Below, one piece after another: positions 42,770 to 54,305 of a stretch of DNA of 64,000 nucleotides. Every line of letters begins with the position of its first letter. Position 1 is the stretch's first letter. The position numbers were made by a program, and so were the translations under genes. Origin of the DNA: Pleurodeles waltl (Eukaryota; Chordata; Amphibia; Caudata; Salamandridae). The stretch is from contig NC_090440.1 of NCBI RefSeq assembly GCF_031143425.1, forward strand, positions 342,057,844 to 342,121,843, written 5' to 3'. The notes below the pieces were generated by a model. It made no database searches and had not been told where the DNA came from. It was given only the letters and a program-made list of their open reading frames with translations.

Positions 42770-45700
42770 CTAACCTACACCCTGGTAGTCCTCATCAGCT
42801 AAGTGAAAAAACCTGGAAAGGCCATCTGCATTGGCATGAGCAGTCCCAGGTCTGTGCTCCACTGTGAAGTCCATCCCCTGTAGGGAAATGGACCACCTTA
42901 ACAGTTTTGGGTTCTCCCCCCTCATCTGCATCAACCATCTGAGAGGCCTGTGGTCAGTTTGTACACGGAAGTGAGTGCCAAACAAGTAAGGCCTCAACTT
43001 CTTCAGGGACCAAACCACAGCAAAGGCCTCCCTCTCAATGGCACTCCATTTCTTCTCTCTGGGGAGTAGTCGCCTGCTGATGAAGGCAACTGGGTGATCA
43101 TGGCCCTCTTCATTAACTTGTGCTAACACTGCCCCAATCCCTTCCTCTGAAGCATCTGTTTGCACTACAAACTCCTTGCTATAGTCAGGGGCCAGTAACA
43201 CTGGTGCTGAACACATAGCCTGTTTTAGGGTGTCAAAAGCTTTTTGACACTCTGGGGTCCAAATGACCTTCTTGGGTTGTTTCTTGGAGGTAAGCTCAGT
43301 CAGAGGGGCCACTATGGTCCCAAAATTCTGAACAAACCTCCTGTAATACCCAGTCAGGCCAAGAAAGGCCCTGACCTGAGTCTGGGTTTTTGGAGCCTCC
43401 CAATCCAGGATAGTCTGGATCTTGGGCTGGAGAGGTTGTACATGGCCTCCACCAACAAGGTGGCCCAGGTACACAACAGAACTTTGCCCTATCTGGCACT
43501 TGCTTGCCTTGATAGTCAGGCCTGCTTGAAGCAGGGCCTGAAGCACTTCCTTCAGGTGGACCAGGTGGTCCCTCCAGGTGGAACTAAATACAGCTATATC
43601 ATCTAGATAAGCTGCACTAAAAGATTCCAACCCAGATAGGACTCTATTCACCAACCGTTGGAAGGTGGCAGGAGCATTTTTCATCCCAAAGGGCATCACC
43701 TTGAACTGAAAGTGGCCCTCTGGTGTGGAAAATGCTGACCTCTCCTTGGCTCTTGGACTTAAGGCAATCTGCCAATATCCTGAGGTCAGATCAAATGTGC
43801 TCAGGAATTTGGCAGCCCCCAACCTGTCAATGAGCTCATCAGCTCTAGGTATGGGGTGAGCATCAGTCCTAGTGACTGCATTTAGACCTCTGTAGTCCAC
43901 ACAGAATCTTAATTCTTTCTTCCCACCTTGGGGACTAGCTTTGGGCACCAGTACCACTGGACTGGACCAAGGACTATCAGAGTGCTCAATTACCTTCAGA
44001 TCCAACATCTTAGCCACTTCAGCTTTGATGTTGGCCTTGACCTGGTCAGACAGCCTGTACAGCTTGTTCTTGACAGGCAAGCTGTCACCAGTGTCAACAT
44101 CATGGACACACCAATTGGTGAGTCCAGGGGTCAGGGAGAACAGACTAGCAAACTGTCCCAAGACTTGCTTACAGTCTTGTTGTTGCTGATCTGTCAGTTT
44201 GGGAGAGAGTACCACTCCCTCCACTGACCCATCTTTTTCCTTTGAGGACAGGAGGTCTGGCAGAGGTTCACCCTCCTCCTCCTTCCCTTCATCAGTGACC
44301 ATCAGCATGGTCATGTCTGCCCTGTCCTGGTGGGGTTTCATCCTATTAACATGCAGGATCCTGTGAGGATTCCTGGGGGTGCCAAGGTCCACCAAGTAGG
44401 TGACCTCACCTTTTTTCTCTAGGATTGGATAGGGCCCAGTCCATTTGGCCTGTAGTGCCCTAGGAGCCATGGGCTCCAAAACCCACACCAGCTGTCCTGG
44501 GTGATACTCAGGCATGGTAGCCTTTTGATCATGCATAGCTTCATGAGCTCCTGACTGGCCTCCAGGTTCCTGCTTGCCTTCTTCATATACTCAGCCATGC
44601 GAGACCGCAGGCCTAGTACATAATCTAGCACATTCTCCTTGGCTTCCTTGAGAGGCTTTTCCCAAGACTCTCTCACCAAGCACAATGGGCCTCTTACAGG
44701 GTGCCCAAACAGTAACTCAAAGGGGCTGAATCCAACCCCCTTCTGTGGCACCTCCCTGTAGGCAAACAGCAGGCATGGGAGGAGGACATCCCATCTCCTC
44801 CTGAGTTTGTCAGACAAACCCATGATCATGCCCTTCAGGGTCTTATTGAATCTTTCCACTAGACCATTGGTCTGTGGATGGTAGGGTGTGCTGAACTTAT
44901 AAGTAACACCACACTCCTCCCACATGGCTTTCAGATAGGCTGACATAAAGTTTGTGCCCCTATCTGAGACCACCTCCTTTGGGAATCCCACTCTGGTGAA
45001 CACACCAAGTAGGGCCCTAGCCACTGTGGGTGCAGTGATTGTCCGGAGGGGTATTGCCTCAGGGTACCTGGTGGCATGGTCCACTACCACCACAATGTAC
45101 CTGTTACCTGAAGCAGTTGGTGGGTCTAGGGGACCAACAATGTCAATCCCCACCCTCTCAAAGGGAGTCCCAACCACTGGCAGTGGAATTAAGGGAGCCT
45201 TTGGCTTGCCCCCTGTCTTGCCACTGGCTTGACAGGTGACACAGGAGCTGCAAAACTCCCTGACTTTTTCTGACATTTCTGGCCAAAAAAAATGGTTGAC
45301 CAGCCTGTTCCAGGTCTTGGTCTGTCCCAAATGACCAGCTAAGGGGATATCATGGCTTAAGGTAAGGAGGAATTCTCTATACTTTTGGGGGACCACTACT
45401 CTCCTAGTAGCCCCTTCTTTAAGTGTCCTAGCCTCAGTGTAGAGAACTCCATCCTCCCAGTAAACCTTGTGGGTACCACTGGTATCCCCTTGTTCTTGCC
45501 TGGCAGCAGTCTGCCTCAGGCCCTCAAGAGTGGGACACTCTCTTTGTCCCTGGCACAAATCTTCTCTGGTGGGCCCACCTGCCCCTTGCAGTTCTGCCAA
45601 GTCAGGCAGAGTTTGCAGGGAAGGTGTCCCTCCCTCAGAGTTCAGATCCTCCCCCTCAGGGTTGGATTCTTCCTGACCCTCTGTACTTGTTGGGGCTGGT

Positions 45701-47536
45701 AAGCCAGACCCAGTGCCCTTTCTCTTCTTCTTGGAGGCTTGGCCCATTGTTCCAGGGTCCAAGTGTCCAGCACACCCATTCAGGGAGATCCAGCATCTTT
45801 GCATGGACCCTTCTCTCCACTTCTGACCATTCAGATGCTTCAAGATCATTTCCCAGTAGACACTCTACTGGGAGGGCAGGAGCTACAGCTACTTTTTTAG
45901 GGCCAGTCACACCTCCCCATTTCAGACTCACCATAGCCATGGGATGGAGTTTGGTTCTGCTATCTGCATAAGTCACCTGGTGGAAGACACCAGGTAAGAC
46001 CTGCTCTGGAGAAACCAGCTTTTCTGTGACCATTGTCACACTGGCTCCTGTATCTCTCAGAGCTTCCACTTCAGTCCCATTGACTTTAGGCCTCTGCCTA
46101 TACCTCTGCATGATGGGAGGTAAGGTGGCCATAGTTGCAATGTCCACCCCACCCACGGATACTAAGGTGACTTCAGTGTACCCTGATTCCACCCCTGGGC
46201 CAACTTCCACCCCCAACCCTACACTAGCAATCCCCTGGGATTGCCCACCAGTGGGGGGCTTCTTGGTGCAGATAGCATCTCCTCTTTTATGTCCTGGCTG
46301 ATAACAGTCAAAACACTTGCCGGCCTTAGCAAGCTCCTGAAACCTTCCTGCTTTAGCAGGATCAAAATTCTTTCCCTGATACCCTTTCCCTTTAGAAGTG
46401 AATTGGCTCGGGGCTCCCCCTCCCTGAGAAGTTTTTGGGGACTCTTGTGAGGACTCTTTGGGTTTTTTGTCATCTTTCCCCTGGTTCTTCCCCTGAGAAG
46501 AACCATGTCCTCCCTTTTTCTGATCACCCCCTGGGGGTCTCTGGTTAACCCTAGTTCTTAACCAGTCATCTGCTGCCTCCCCCAGCTCTCTGGGGTTGGT
46601 CAACCTAGAGTCTACTAGATACTGGCGGAGCCTCTCTTGGACACAATTAGTTAGAAGGTGCTCCCTCATAATCAAATTGTACAGCCCCTCAAAGGTACTT
46701 ACCCTGTTGCCCTGTATCCAGCCCTCCAGTGCTTTCACTGAAATGTCCACAAAGTCCACCCAGGACTGGGTGCTTGTCTTTTGGGTGTCCCTAAACTTAA
46801 GCCTATACTGCTCTGGGGTTAGACCAAACTTTTTAGTCAAGCATCTCTTCATACTGGGGTATGAGTCTGCATCCTCCCCACTCATGGTTAGGAGCCTATC
46901 CCTCCCAGAGTTGGGAACTAACTCCCAAAGGAGTGAACCCCAGTACTGAGGCTTGACTTTCCTCATCTGGAGGGCCCTCTCAAAGGCCCCCAGCCACTTA
47001 TCGATGTCATCCCCCTCTACATAGGCAGGAACCACCCCTTTGGGTAATCTGGGGGCAAAACCCCCACCCAGGGACACCTCAGTTTCTTTCTCGCTGCTTC
47101 CATCTTTTTTTTCTTTGCTTGCCCACTTCTTTTTTTCTAGGGCAAGCTTATCTGCCTCCAAAGCTATGTAGGCTAGCTGGGCTTCCAGCTCTCTCTCCCT
47201 GATGGATGGGTTCTCTCCTCCTGAAAGGACCCTCTTCCTACCACTAGCTTTGGGTCTGCCCCTAGTGACTGTGTCCACTGAGGACCGTTCCTCCTCTTCC
47301 TCACTTGGGGTCTGATGCCTTTCCTCCCCTGAATGGTTAGAGTTAGCATCATCTTCTTTTGGTTCCTCCTCTGGAGCTTCCTCTGTCTCTACCTCTTGGG
47401 CCTTAGCCCATGCTGTCAGGGATTTAATCAGGATTTCCTTCCTGAGATTAGTGGTTGCAGGCAACCCCCTCTCAATACACAACCCCCTAAGCTGGACTAC
47501 TGTCAGTGTGGGTAGGCTAGCCAGATCAAGCTCCAT
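42770..47536 (-). pseudogene. Broken Gag-Pol of the second internal region
   Basis: Nearly identical to the intact polyprotein at 35220-40025 but broken twice. A 38-bp deletion at about 45769 (after GTGTCCAGCA) removes the sequence between protease and integrase. It shifts frame, so the Gag-protease part stops at 45656. A 1-bp deletion at about 44533 (GCATAG where copy 1 has GCCATAG) separates the integrase part (45849-44419) from the RT-RNase H part (44536-42770). A few substitutions exist elsewhere, for example one near 45921. All domain motifs are present in the three pieces, but no complete Pol can be read from this copy. It is recent damage, since the rest hardly differs. Confidence 0.9.
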
Positions 47537-47772
47537 GGTTCCCTAGTTTTGTGTCAACAAAAGCTTTTTGCAAAAATTGGAAACAAGAATTTAGAAAAAT
47601 TACAAAAATTCAATAATTGAAATTAATCCAAATTAATTTAAAAAAAAATTAAAATTAAAAATTAAAAACAATTTTTGCACTAGGACAATTTAAAGGATTT
47701 TTAATTTGTTTTATCTAAAACTGTAACGTGATATTGAACACAAGTACAGGATCCCGTCGCTGCTTCCAATTA

Positions 47773-50249
47773 TGTTGGAAAATGGGTTATTGGTAGGGCA
47801 GGTAGGTACCTACACCTAGCAACAAGCCACAAACCTCCACAAAAGTACAGTTAGGTCTCAGTAAATTAATCCCAGCTCTACCCTTGGTAGCTTAGCATCG
47901 AGCGTCAAGGCTTAACTTAGGAGACAAAGTGCAAAGCATTCAAATATCACAAAACAGTAATTAAATAAAACACAGGAAACAGTTTAAAAATCCAAAACCA
48001 ATTTATAAAAATAGCTTATATTTTTATCTTTAAAATGACACAAAAACGATTAAAATCGGTTCAGGGGAACCGGAGATATGAATTTTTAAAGTATTATTAT
48101 TTTCTAGCGCTCAGAAACGAAAAGCGCCAATCGGGTCATCTGGTTGCACCAGGACCGGGGCAAAGTCAAACTTTCAGGCCGACCGCGATGGAGCCCTGCT
48201 CGGCTACAAGTCGCGGGAGGCCTCGGTTAAAAAGTTACCTTCTGACTTAGTCTCTTTTTCGATGTTTTTCTTCCCCGGGACGAACCTGCCAGTTGGATCC
48301 GACCTCCTGGAGCCCTTGTCCGGATACGCGAAGTCGGTTTCCTCGGTGGTGATTTTTACCTTCGGACTTAGTCGTTTTTTCGAGATGAAAATCCTTCGAC
48401 CGGGGTAAACCTGGATCTTGATCCGACGTCCGTGGAGCCCTTCTCGGATACGATGGCTGGAAGGTCCCGGTCAACTTTTTACGTTCGGACTTAGTCTTTT
48501 TTTCGGATGTTTTTCTTGACCGGGACGAACCACGAAGTCAGGCCGGGTCGCGGTTGAGGCAAGCCGGCTAGAATTTCCGCGTCGAGTCGGTCACTTTATG
48601 GAGCTTTTTTCTAAAATTTCTCCAATCTTTTCCAAACTTCTGGGGCTTCACCCAGATGTTCTTTTAAGGTTCTTTTGGGGTCCACAGCTCACCCCAAGGG
48701 TCCAGAAGTTCTGTGATGGTCCTTGGGAAGTGCGGACTTCAACTCCCAGAGTGCACCTGGCGCAAACTCCTTTTTGGCCACTGGACAGTGGTCAGCTGGT
48801 CACTTTTTCAGGAGTTGGTGCAGGGGACTCTGGTTAGCAATTTTTCACCTGTAGCAAACAGGGAGTCCCTCCTTGAACCAGTGGAAGCCATGCAAAGTCC
48901 TTCTTGTGGTGAAGCCCAAGTGTGCAGCTGGTGCAGTCTTTCTGAGTGCAGGGTCCAGGTGCAGGCCAGGGGTCCAGCAGGGCAGTCCTTCTTCTCCTTG
49001 TAGTTCTTTCTTCTTGAAATTTGGTGGGGATCTGAGGCGTGGGTGCAGGTCTGCCAGTTTTATCCTTGCTCCTGGGTGAAAAGCAGGGGGGCCCTGGTCC
49101 TCCAATCAGGGACAGGGTCGTCCCCCTGTGATGACCACTTCCTGGGAAGTGTGGCAAAAATCCATCCCAGAAGGCAATAGTCTCTAAAAATCCAAAATGG
49201 ATGAATGTGATTTTTGGAGGAGAGATCTGGCTGAGCCCACCCACTGGTGTGGCTAAAAATCATAAACACACCCCTCTCCTGCCCTCTCCTAATCTAATCA
49301 AGGGGGCACCTAGCTGTCTGGGGTTGCAGGATGTGGGGGTGTTGCTGGGTGCTCCAGATGTCCTTCTCTGCCTTTGAAGACCAGTTTGGCAGCCCTCCCC
49401 CTTCCTGCTTCCCCATCTGCTGAGGGGAGATTCTCTCCCCCAAGCACATTCCTTTGTGTAAAGCCAGGCCACTTCACACCTCATAAAAGTGGCCTGGCAG
49501 AAGCTGCTGCAGGCTGGCCAATCAGAGCACAGCAGCAAACACAATGCAGAGCTGAAATTGGCAACTTTTTAGGTAAAGTCTAAACTTTTTACCTGCACTA
49601 GTTATATTAAATCCAACAACTGGAAGTTGTGGGATTTATTATAACAATCAATTTGATACCAAATTCTTGGTATGTAACATTTAAGGAGACTTTAAAATTA
49701 AAAATAAAGTCTGCCCATTCTAGCCTATGAAGGCCATTTACTTCAATGAGGGAAAAACGAATTTGGCTGTTTTTACCTCACCAGGGCTTATAAATCTATT
49801 TTTATAAAGTCCCTGCTTATAGTTACATGGCACCCAGCCCTAGGGGCACATAGGGCACACCTTAGGGGTGACTTATATGTAAAAATAAGGTAGTTTAAAA
49901 CTTTGGAAGTAACTTTAATTCCAAAGTCGAATTTGCATATAACTTTAATTTAAAAGCAGCCAGCAAGGCAGGCTTGCTTTTAAAATGACACTGGGCACCT
50001 CAGCAATGCACCTAGGTGTGCACCACCTATGCTGTGGTCCCTAAACCTACATGCCCTACCATATACTAGGGACTTATAGGTAGGTTAACTTAGCCAATTA
50101 TAATTAGCCTAATTTGCATATCCATTTTACACAGAGCACTGGCCCTGGGACTGGTAAGCAGTACCCAGGGCACAGCCAAGAGTCAGTAACCACCAGTACC
50201 TATCCAGAAAGAGTGGGGGTGATCAGGCAAAAAAAAGGACTTTCCTACA
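47773..50249 (-). repeat. Gmr1-like LTR 3 (right, 5' LTR in element sense)
   Basis: 2477 bp, followed by ACCAC at 50250-50254. Private variants include GTGCAAAG near 47930, CTCGGTGG near 48343, CATGCAAAG near 48890, CAGGGTCC near 48951 and GAATGTGA near 49206. Confidence 0.92.
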
Positions 50250-52036
50250 ACCACATGTAAGTCACCCCTAAGGTAGGCTCTAGGTAGTCCTATGGGCTTG
50301 GCGCAGTGTATGTTGAAGGTAGGAAAGACATGTATTGATGTGTTTTACATATCCTGAAAGTGAAGTACTTCCCAATCCGTTTTTCACTTTTGCAAGGCCT
50401 ATCTCTCTCACAGGTTAACATGGGGACTGCCTTTAAAAATCTTTTAGGTGCAGTTTCTCATTGGGAGCACATGGAGATTTGGAGATTGGGGTCACTGAAT
50501 TCACAACTTAAAAAAAAAAATCTTACAGTGAAGTTGGTTTTTAGATTGTTAGTTTGAAAATGTTACTTTTCGAAAGTAGGCATTTTCTTGCTTAAACCTG
50601 CCTGTTTGTGAATTGTCTGTCTGGGACAGTTTGACAGTTGGGCTGTTTGTGAATCTCCTCTAGGCAGTGAGACAAAGGGAGCTGGGATGTAGCCTGCATA
50701 TCCTGATGAGCCATCTGTGCTAGAGTGGAGGGAGGAGTGGTCACTTACACCTGTATGGGCTGTGCCTGCCCTCTCACAATGCAGTCTCCAGCCCCCTGGT
50801 GTGTGTCTGGGGCCTGGGCAAGGCAGGATCTTGTGAACAACAGGGATTTTCCTTTGAAATAGGCCAACTTCAAAGGCAGAAGGGTGTACTAAGAGAAACC
50901 TCTGCCAAGAAAAAGAGCTGGAGAGCTGGAGGAGTACAGCCCCTTTGCCTGTGACTGTGCTTTGCTGGGTTGGCCTGCAGTAGCTGTTTCTACCTGAGAG
51001 AGTACAAAGACTGTCTTTTGTGTGACTTCCCACTGGTGAAGAATCTTCAAGTGCTTGAACTTAGCTTGCCTCCTGTTGTTGAAGTCTCAGGAGCATCAAA
51101 GACTTCTCTCTGCCAGCACTTGGACTCTCTGCTGAGATTCCTGCCCTGCCAAGTGGTGCCCTAACCTGCCTCTGGGCCTCTGAAAGGTGAACTGGTGGTA
51201 AAGGACTGAAATCCACACAAAGACCGCTGTGCAGGGACATTTTCAACGCAGCATCCGCAACGTGGCTGATAAACAACACACTGCCGGCCTCGCAGATGAA
51301 ATTGATGCTCTACGAATCGCGGTTTGGAGAGCGACACCTTGTGGCTGGAGAAACCTCACACAACACCCGCTAGCGACTGCTGATAATGATGCAAATCCCA
51401 CGCAGTGCATTTTCCTGACACCGTGAGACCGGATTTCAACGCAACATCGCGGTGCATGAAAAATCAATGCAAAGGCCGCCCAGACCCGAGGTGCCCATCC
51501 GGGATTCAATGCATCGTTACGTGCGGGAGAGAGAAAACGACCCATGCCGACCTGACTGGAGGAGGAATGATGCACGGTCTTGCTTGTGAGTGAGAAATCG
51601 ACGCATCACTGGCCTTTTTTGACCCACGCTCGCCTGTGTGGCTTTATTTTTTATGCAAACCAGGTACTTTGTGTAACAACAGCTTTCTCACTGTTTTCTA
51701 ATGATTAAGACTCTTATTCTTTTTAAAATTCATATCTTGACTTGTGTATGTTGGATTTTTGTCATTTTGGTCTTGTTGGAGTTTGATAAATGTTGTCTAT
51801 TTCTTCTAAACTGGTGTGGTGTCCATTTTGTAGTGTTTTCATTGTATTACTCTGTGGGTTGATACAAATACTTTACACATTGCTTCTGGGGTTAAGCCTT
51901 TCTGCTTGTGCCAAGCTGCCAAGGGGGTGAGCTGGGGTTAACCAGGTGTATCTCTCCTATACACTGACTTGAGTGTGGGTCCCTGCTTGGACAGAGTGCA
52001 AACTGACTGGCAACCAGAGACCCCATTTCTAACACT

Positions 52037-53636
52037 GGGCAAGGCAGGATCTTGTCAACAGCAGAGAATTTGCCCCCTGATGTTTTCATTCTTCAAAGGC
52101 AGAAAGGGGTACAAGTAGTGGACTCAACCCCCAGACTTTCAGAACACTTCTGTATCAAGAGGAACCTCTGCCAAGGAGGAGAGCTGAAGAGCTGGAGGAG
52201 GAGTTTCTGTGTGTGCTTTGCTGGGTTGGCCTTGGTTGCTGCTTCTGCTTTAACAAGGACAAAAACTGTAACTTGCTGTCTATCTTGCTTTTGAAGTTTC
52301 TTCAAGGGCTTGAAGTAGAGCTTGCGGCCTGTTGGAAGTCTCAGGGATATGAAAGACTTCAGCTTCATCTGCCTACATCACTGGGAACTGTGTGTTTTGT
52401 GCTGAAACAGAAGAAAAACCACAGCTACACCCTCAACGATGCCGCTGCCTGCACTGTGACCTGATGAAGTCACACAGAGCTGTGCCCCACATTGCACCAT
52501 AACCCTGGTCTCACTGATGTCACCACCTGATGCTATCACCAAGCTACTGCTTGCACCGTGACCTGTGGGCCCGCACTTCGCATCACTTTGCTCACACCGC
52601 AGCCTTGGCATCCCCGCCGCCGCTCCACGCTGACAATAACACCGCGCCCTGGACTGTGGCTTGAGGACACCGCTTGTGGAGTGCACAATGCATCCCCTGT
52701 CCACCGACGTCAGAGCCATCGACTCCAGTGTCCTTAACAGACAGTCCTATCCGCACCGTGACTGGTCGGCACCTCATGGAGCCTGCCCTGTGCTACACCG
52801 CCGCCTTGAGCCAACCGACAACAGTGCTTCAGTAACAGCAACACCACTGACTGCTCCGTGACCTGGAGAAACGTCACGTCACACCACCCCGCTTCACATT
52901 GCAGCCCCGGTCTCACCGACGCTGCAGGATGCGGTCACCGAGCCGCTGCCTGCACAGGGACCTGTGGGCACCGTACGTCGCATTGTTCTGCTTCTCACCA
53001 CAGCCCGACTCCATCCATGCCAGCACTCCTGACTTCTTCATCAGCCCGTAGTTCAATCTGCAATGTGTGTGACTTCAAGGGGCCGACGATCCCAGTACCG
53101 ACCTGTGGAACCACCGTCTGCAATGCCAGTGACGCCGCACTCAGGATCTCATTGCGAGGATGATGGTGCCCTAGATTTCCAAGGTACTGTTTGCATGTCT
53201 TCCAGACCACGTAGCTGGCCAATGATGCAGCGGCCGGCCTGAACTGTTGATTTGTTGTTCACGACACTGTGATAATCCCTGACGGAGCTATCGACTTCAA
53301 GGAACTGTATTTTTTAGTTAGTTCGTGCAAAATTTATATCTTTATTACTGTATGTTGGATTTTTCTATTTTTGGTCTTGTTTTACACAGATAAATATTTG
53401 GTATTTTTCTAAAACTGTTGTGGTGTCCTTTTGTAGTGTTTTCACAGTATTACTGTGTGTTATGTGCAAACGCCTTATACATTGCTTCTGAGATAAGCCT
53501 GGCTGCTCATGCCAAGCTCCCAAGAGGGTGATCAGAGTTTATCTGAGCTGGGTAGCTCCCTTATGCTAACTAGATTGAGGGTCCCTACTTGGACAGGATA
53601 TAAACCGACTACCAAATAGAGATCCCATTTCTAACA
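52037..53636 (+). repeat. Partial second copy of the outer LTR
   Basis: It begins CTGGGCAAGGCAGGATCTTGTCAACAGCAGAGAA, matching 50812 onward, and ends CCCATTTCTAACA, matching the end at 52036. At 1600 bp it is longer than the equivalent 1.22 kb of the first copy. The extra length is a CpG-rich stretch (about 52480-53230) with recurring CACCGTGACC-type phrases. The alignable halves are clearly diverged, so the duplication is not recent. Confidence 0.65.
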
Positions 53637-54074
53637 GTTACTTTTTAATGTAAATGTAAAATAATTACAAAACAACGTTTTTAATTTATTAACTGTTCTT
53701 TAAATACGAGATTTAAAAAATATTTATATAATTTAGTTTAATGTATCATGTTTAAAATATTTCATTGTATTGACATTGTTTGCATATAATTATTTTGTAA
53801 ATTATTCAATTAAATATATATATATATATACATATAAATATTATATTGCATTAATATTTAAAATTATGATATTTAATTTTATTTGGAATAAAAAAAATTC
53901 AAGATGTTTACACAGATGTTTGTTCAGCTTGTTAATGTTGTGGGTATTAAAGGAAATGTACATTTTTTAGTGTGCTATATTTTTGTTTGATTGTTTTGTA
54001 GTAGTGGAGTATTTTTTGTTATTTACTGTTTCAATATATTTTGGGTTATAAGATATATAGAAGTGGGAATTGTT

Positions 54075-54305
54075 AATGTTGTATGTTTGATGTCTTGCAC
54101 CTTCTCTGTGTTAAGTTGGATTGGAGTAGAAATATTAAGTGTTGCTTCTTTACTGTCCAACACTTCCCTTGAGTTATTTTATTTTATAATGAGTACAGTA
54201 TATTTAATCCTTTTAATGTCCAAAACCTTCCCTGTGATAAGCTTTATTTTAGTGGGAATGGATAATGCTAACTTTTTAGTGCCCAGCATCTTCCCTGTCT
54301 TAAGT
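54075..54305. repeat. About 63-bp tandem repeat, four units
   Basis: The phrase GTC(C/T)(A/T)(A)(C/G)CA(C)CTTCCCTGT followed by TAAG(T/C)TT recurs at about 54092, 54157, 54218 and 54282, spaced 61-66 bp, with AT-rich spacers. It adjoins the end of the envelope remnant. Confidence 0.6.

Larger units (their letters stand above)
32711..50249 (-). mobile_element. Gmr1-like Ty3/gypsy-related retrotransposon, tandem with three LTRs
   Basis: The structure is LTR (32711-35187), internal (35188-40261), LTR (40262-42738), internal (42739-47772), LTR (47773-50249). All three LTRs are 2477 bp. A perfect ACCAC duplication flanks only the outermost ends (32706-32710 and 50250-50254). A single target duplication around two internal regions implies one insertion, later enlarged by LTR-LTR unequal exchange, or integration of an already tandem cDNA. 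Pol order is integrase before reverse transcriptase, as in Gmr1-type elements and unlike ordinary gypsy. The two internal regions differ by 40 bp in length (38-bp deletion, 1-bp deletion, one C fewer in the polypurine tract). Confidence 0.92.
32348..53636 (+). mobile_element. Solo LTR with a partial duplication, interrupted by the Gmr1-like element
   Basis: The outer ends are TGTTAGACC (32348) and ATTTCTAACA (53636), with a perfect GTTAC duplication (32343-32347 and 53637-53641). With the inner insertion (32711-50254) removed, about 3.75 kb of LTR sequence remains. It contains one full copy ending CCCATTTCTAACA at 52036. A second, partial copy then restarts with CTGGGCAAGGCAGGATCTTGT at 52037, equivalent to 50812. 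The partial copy supplies the outer right end. This is the product of LTR-LTR recombination or of an internal duplication before or after insertion. Confidence 0.72.
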
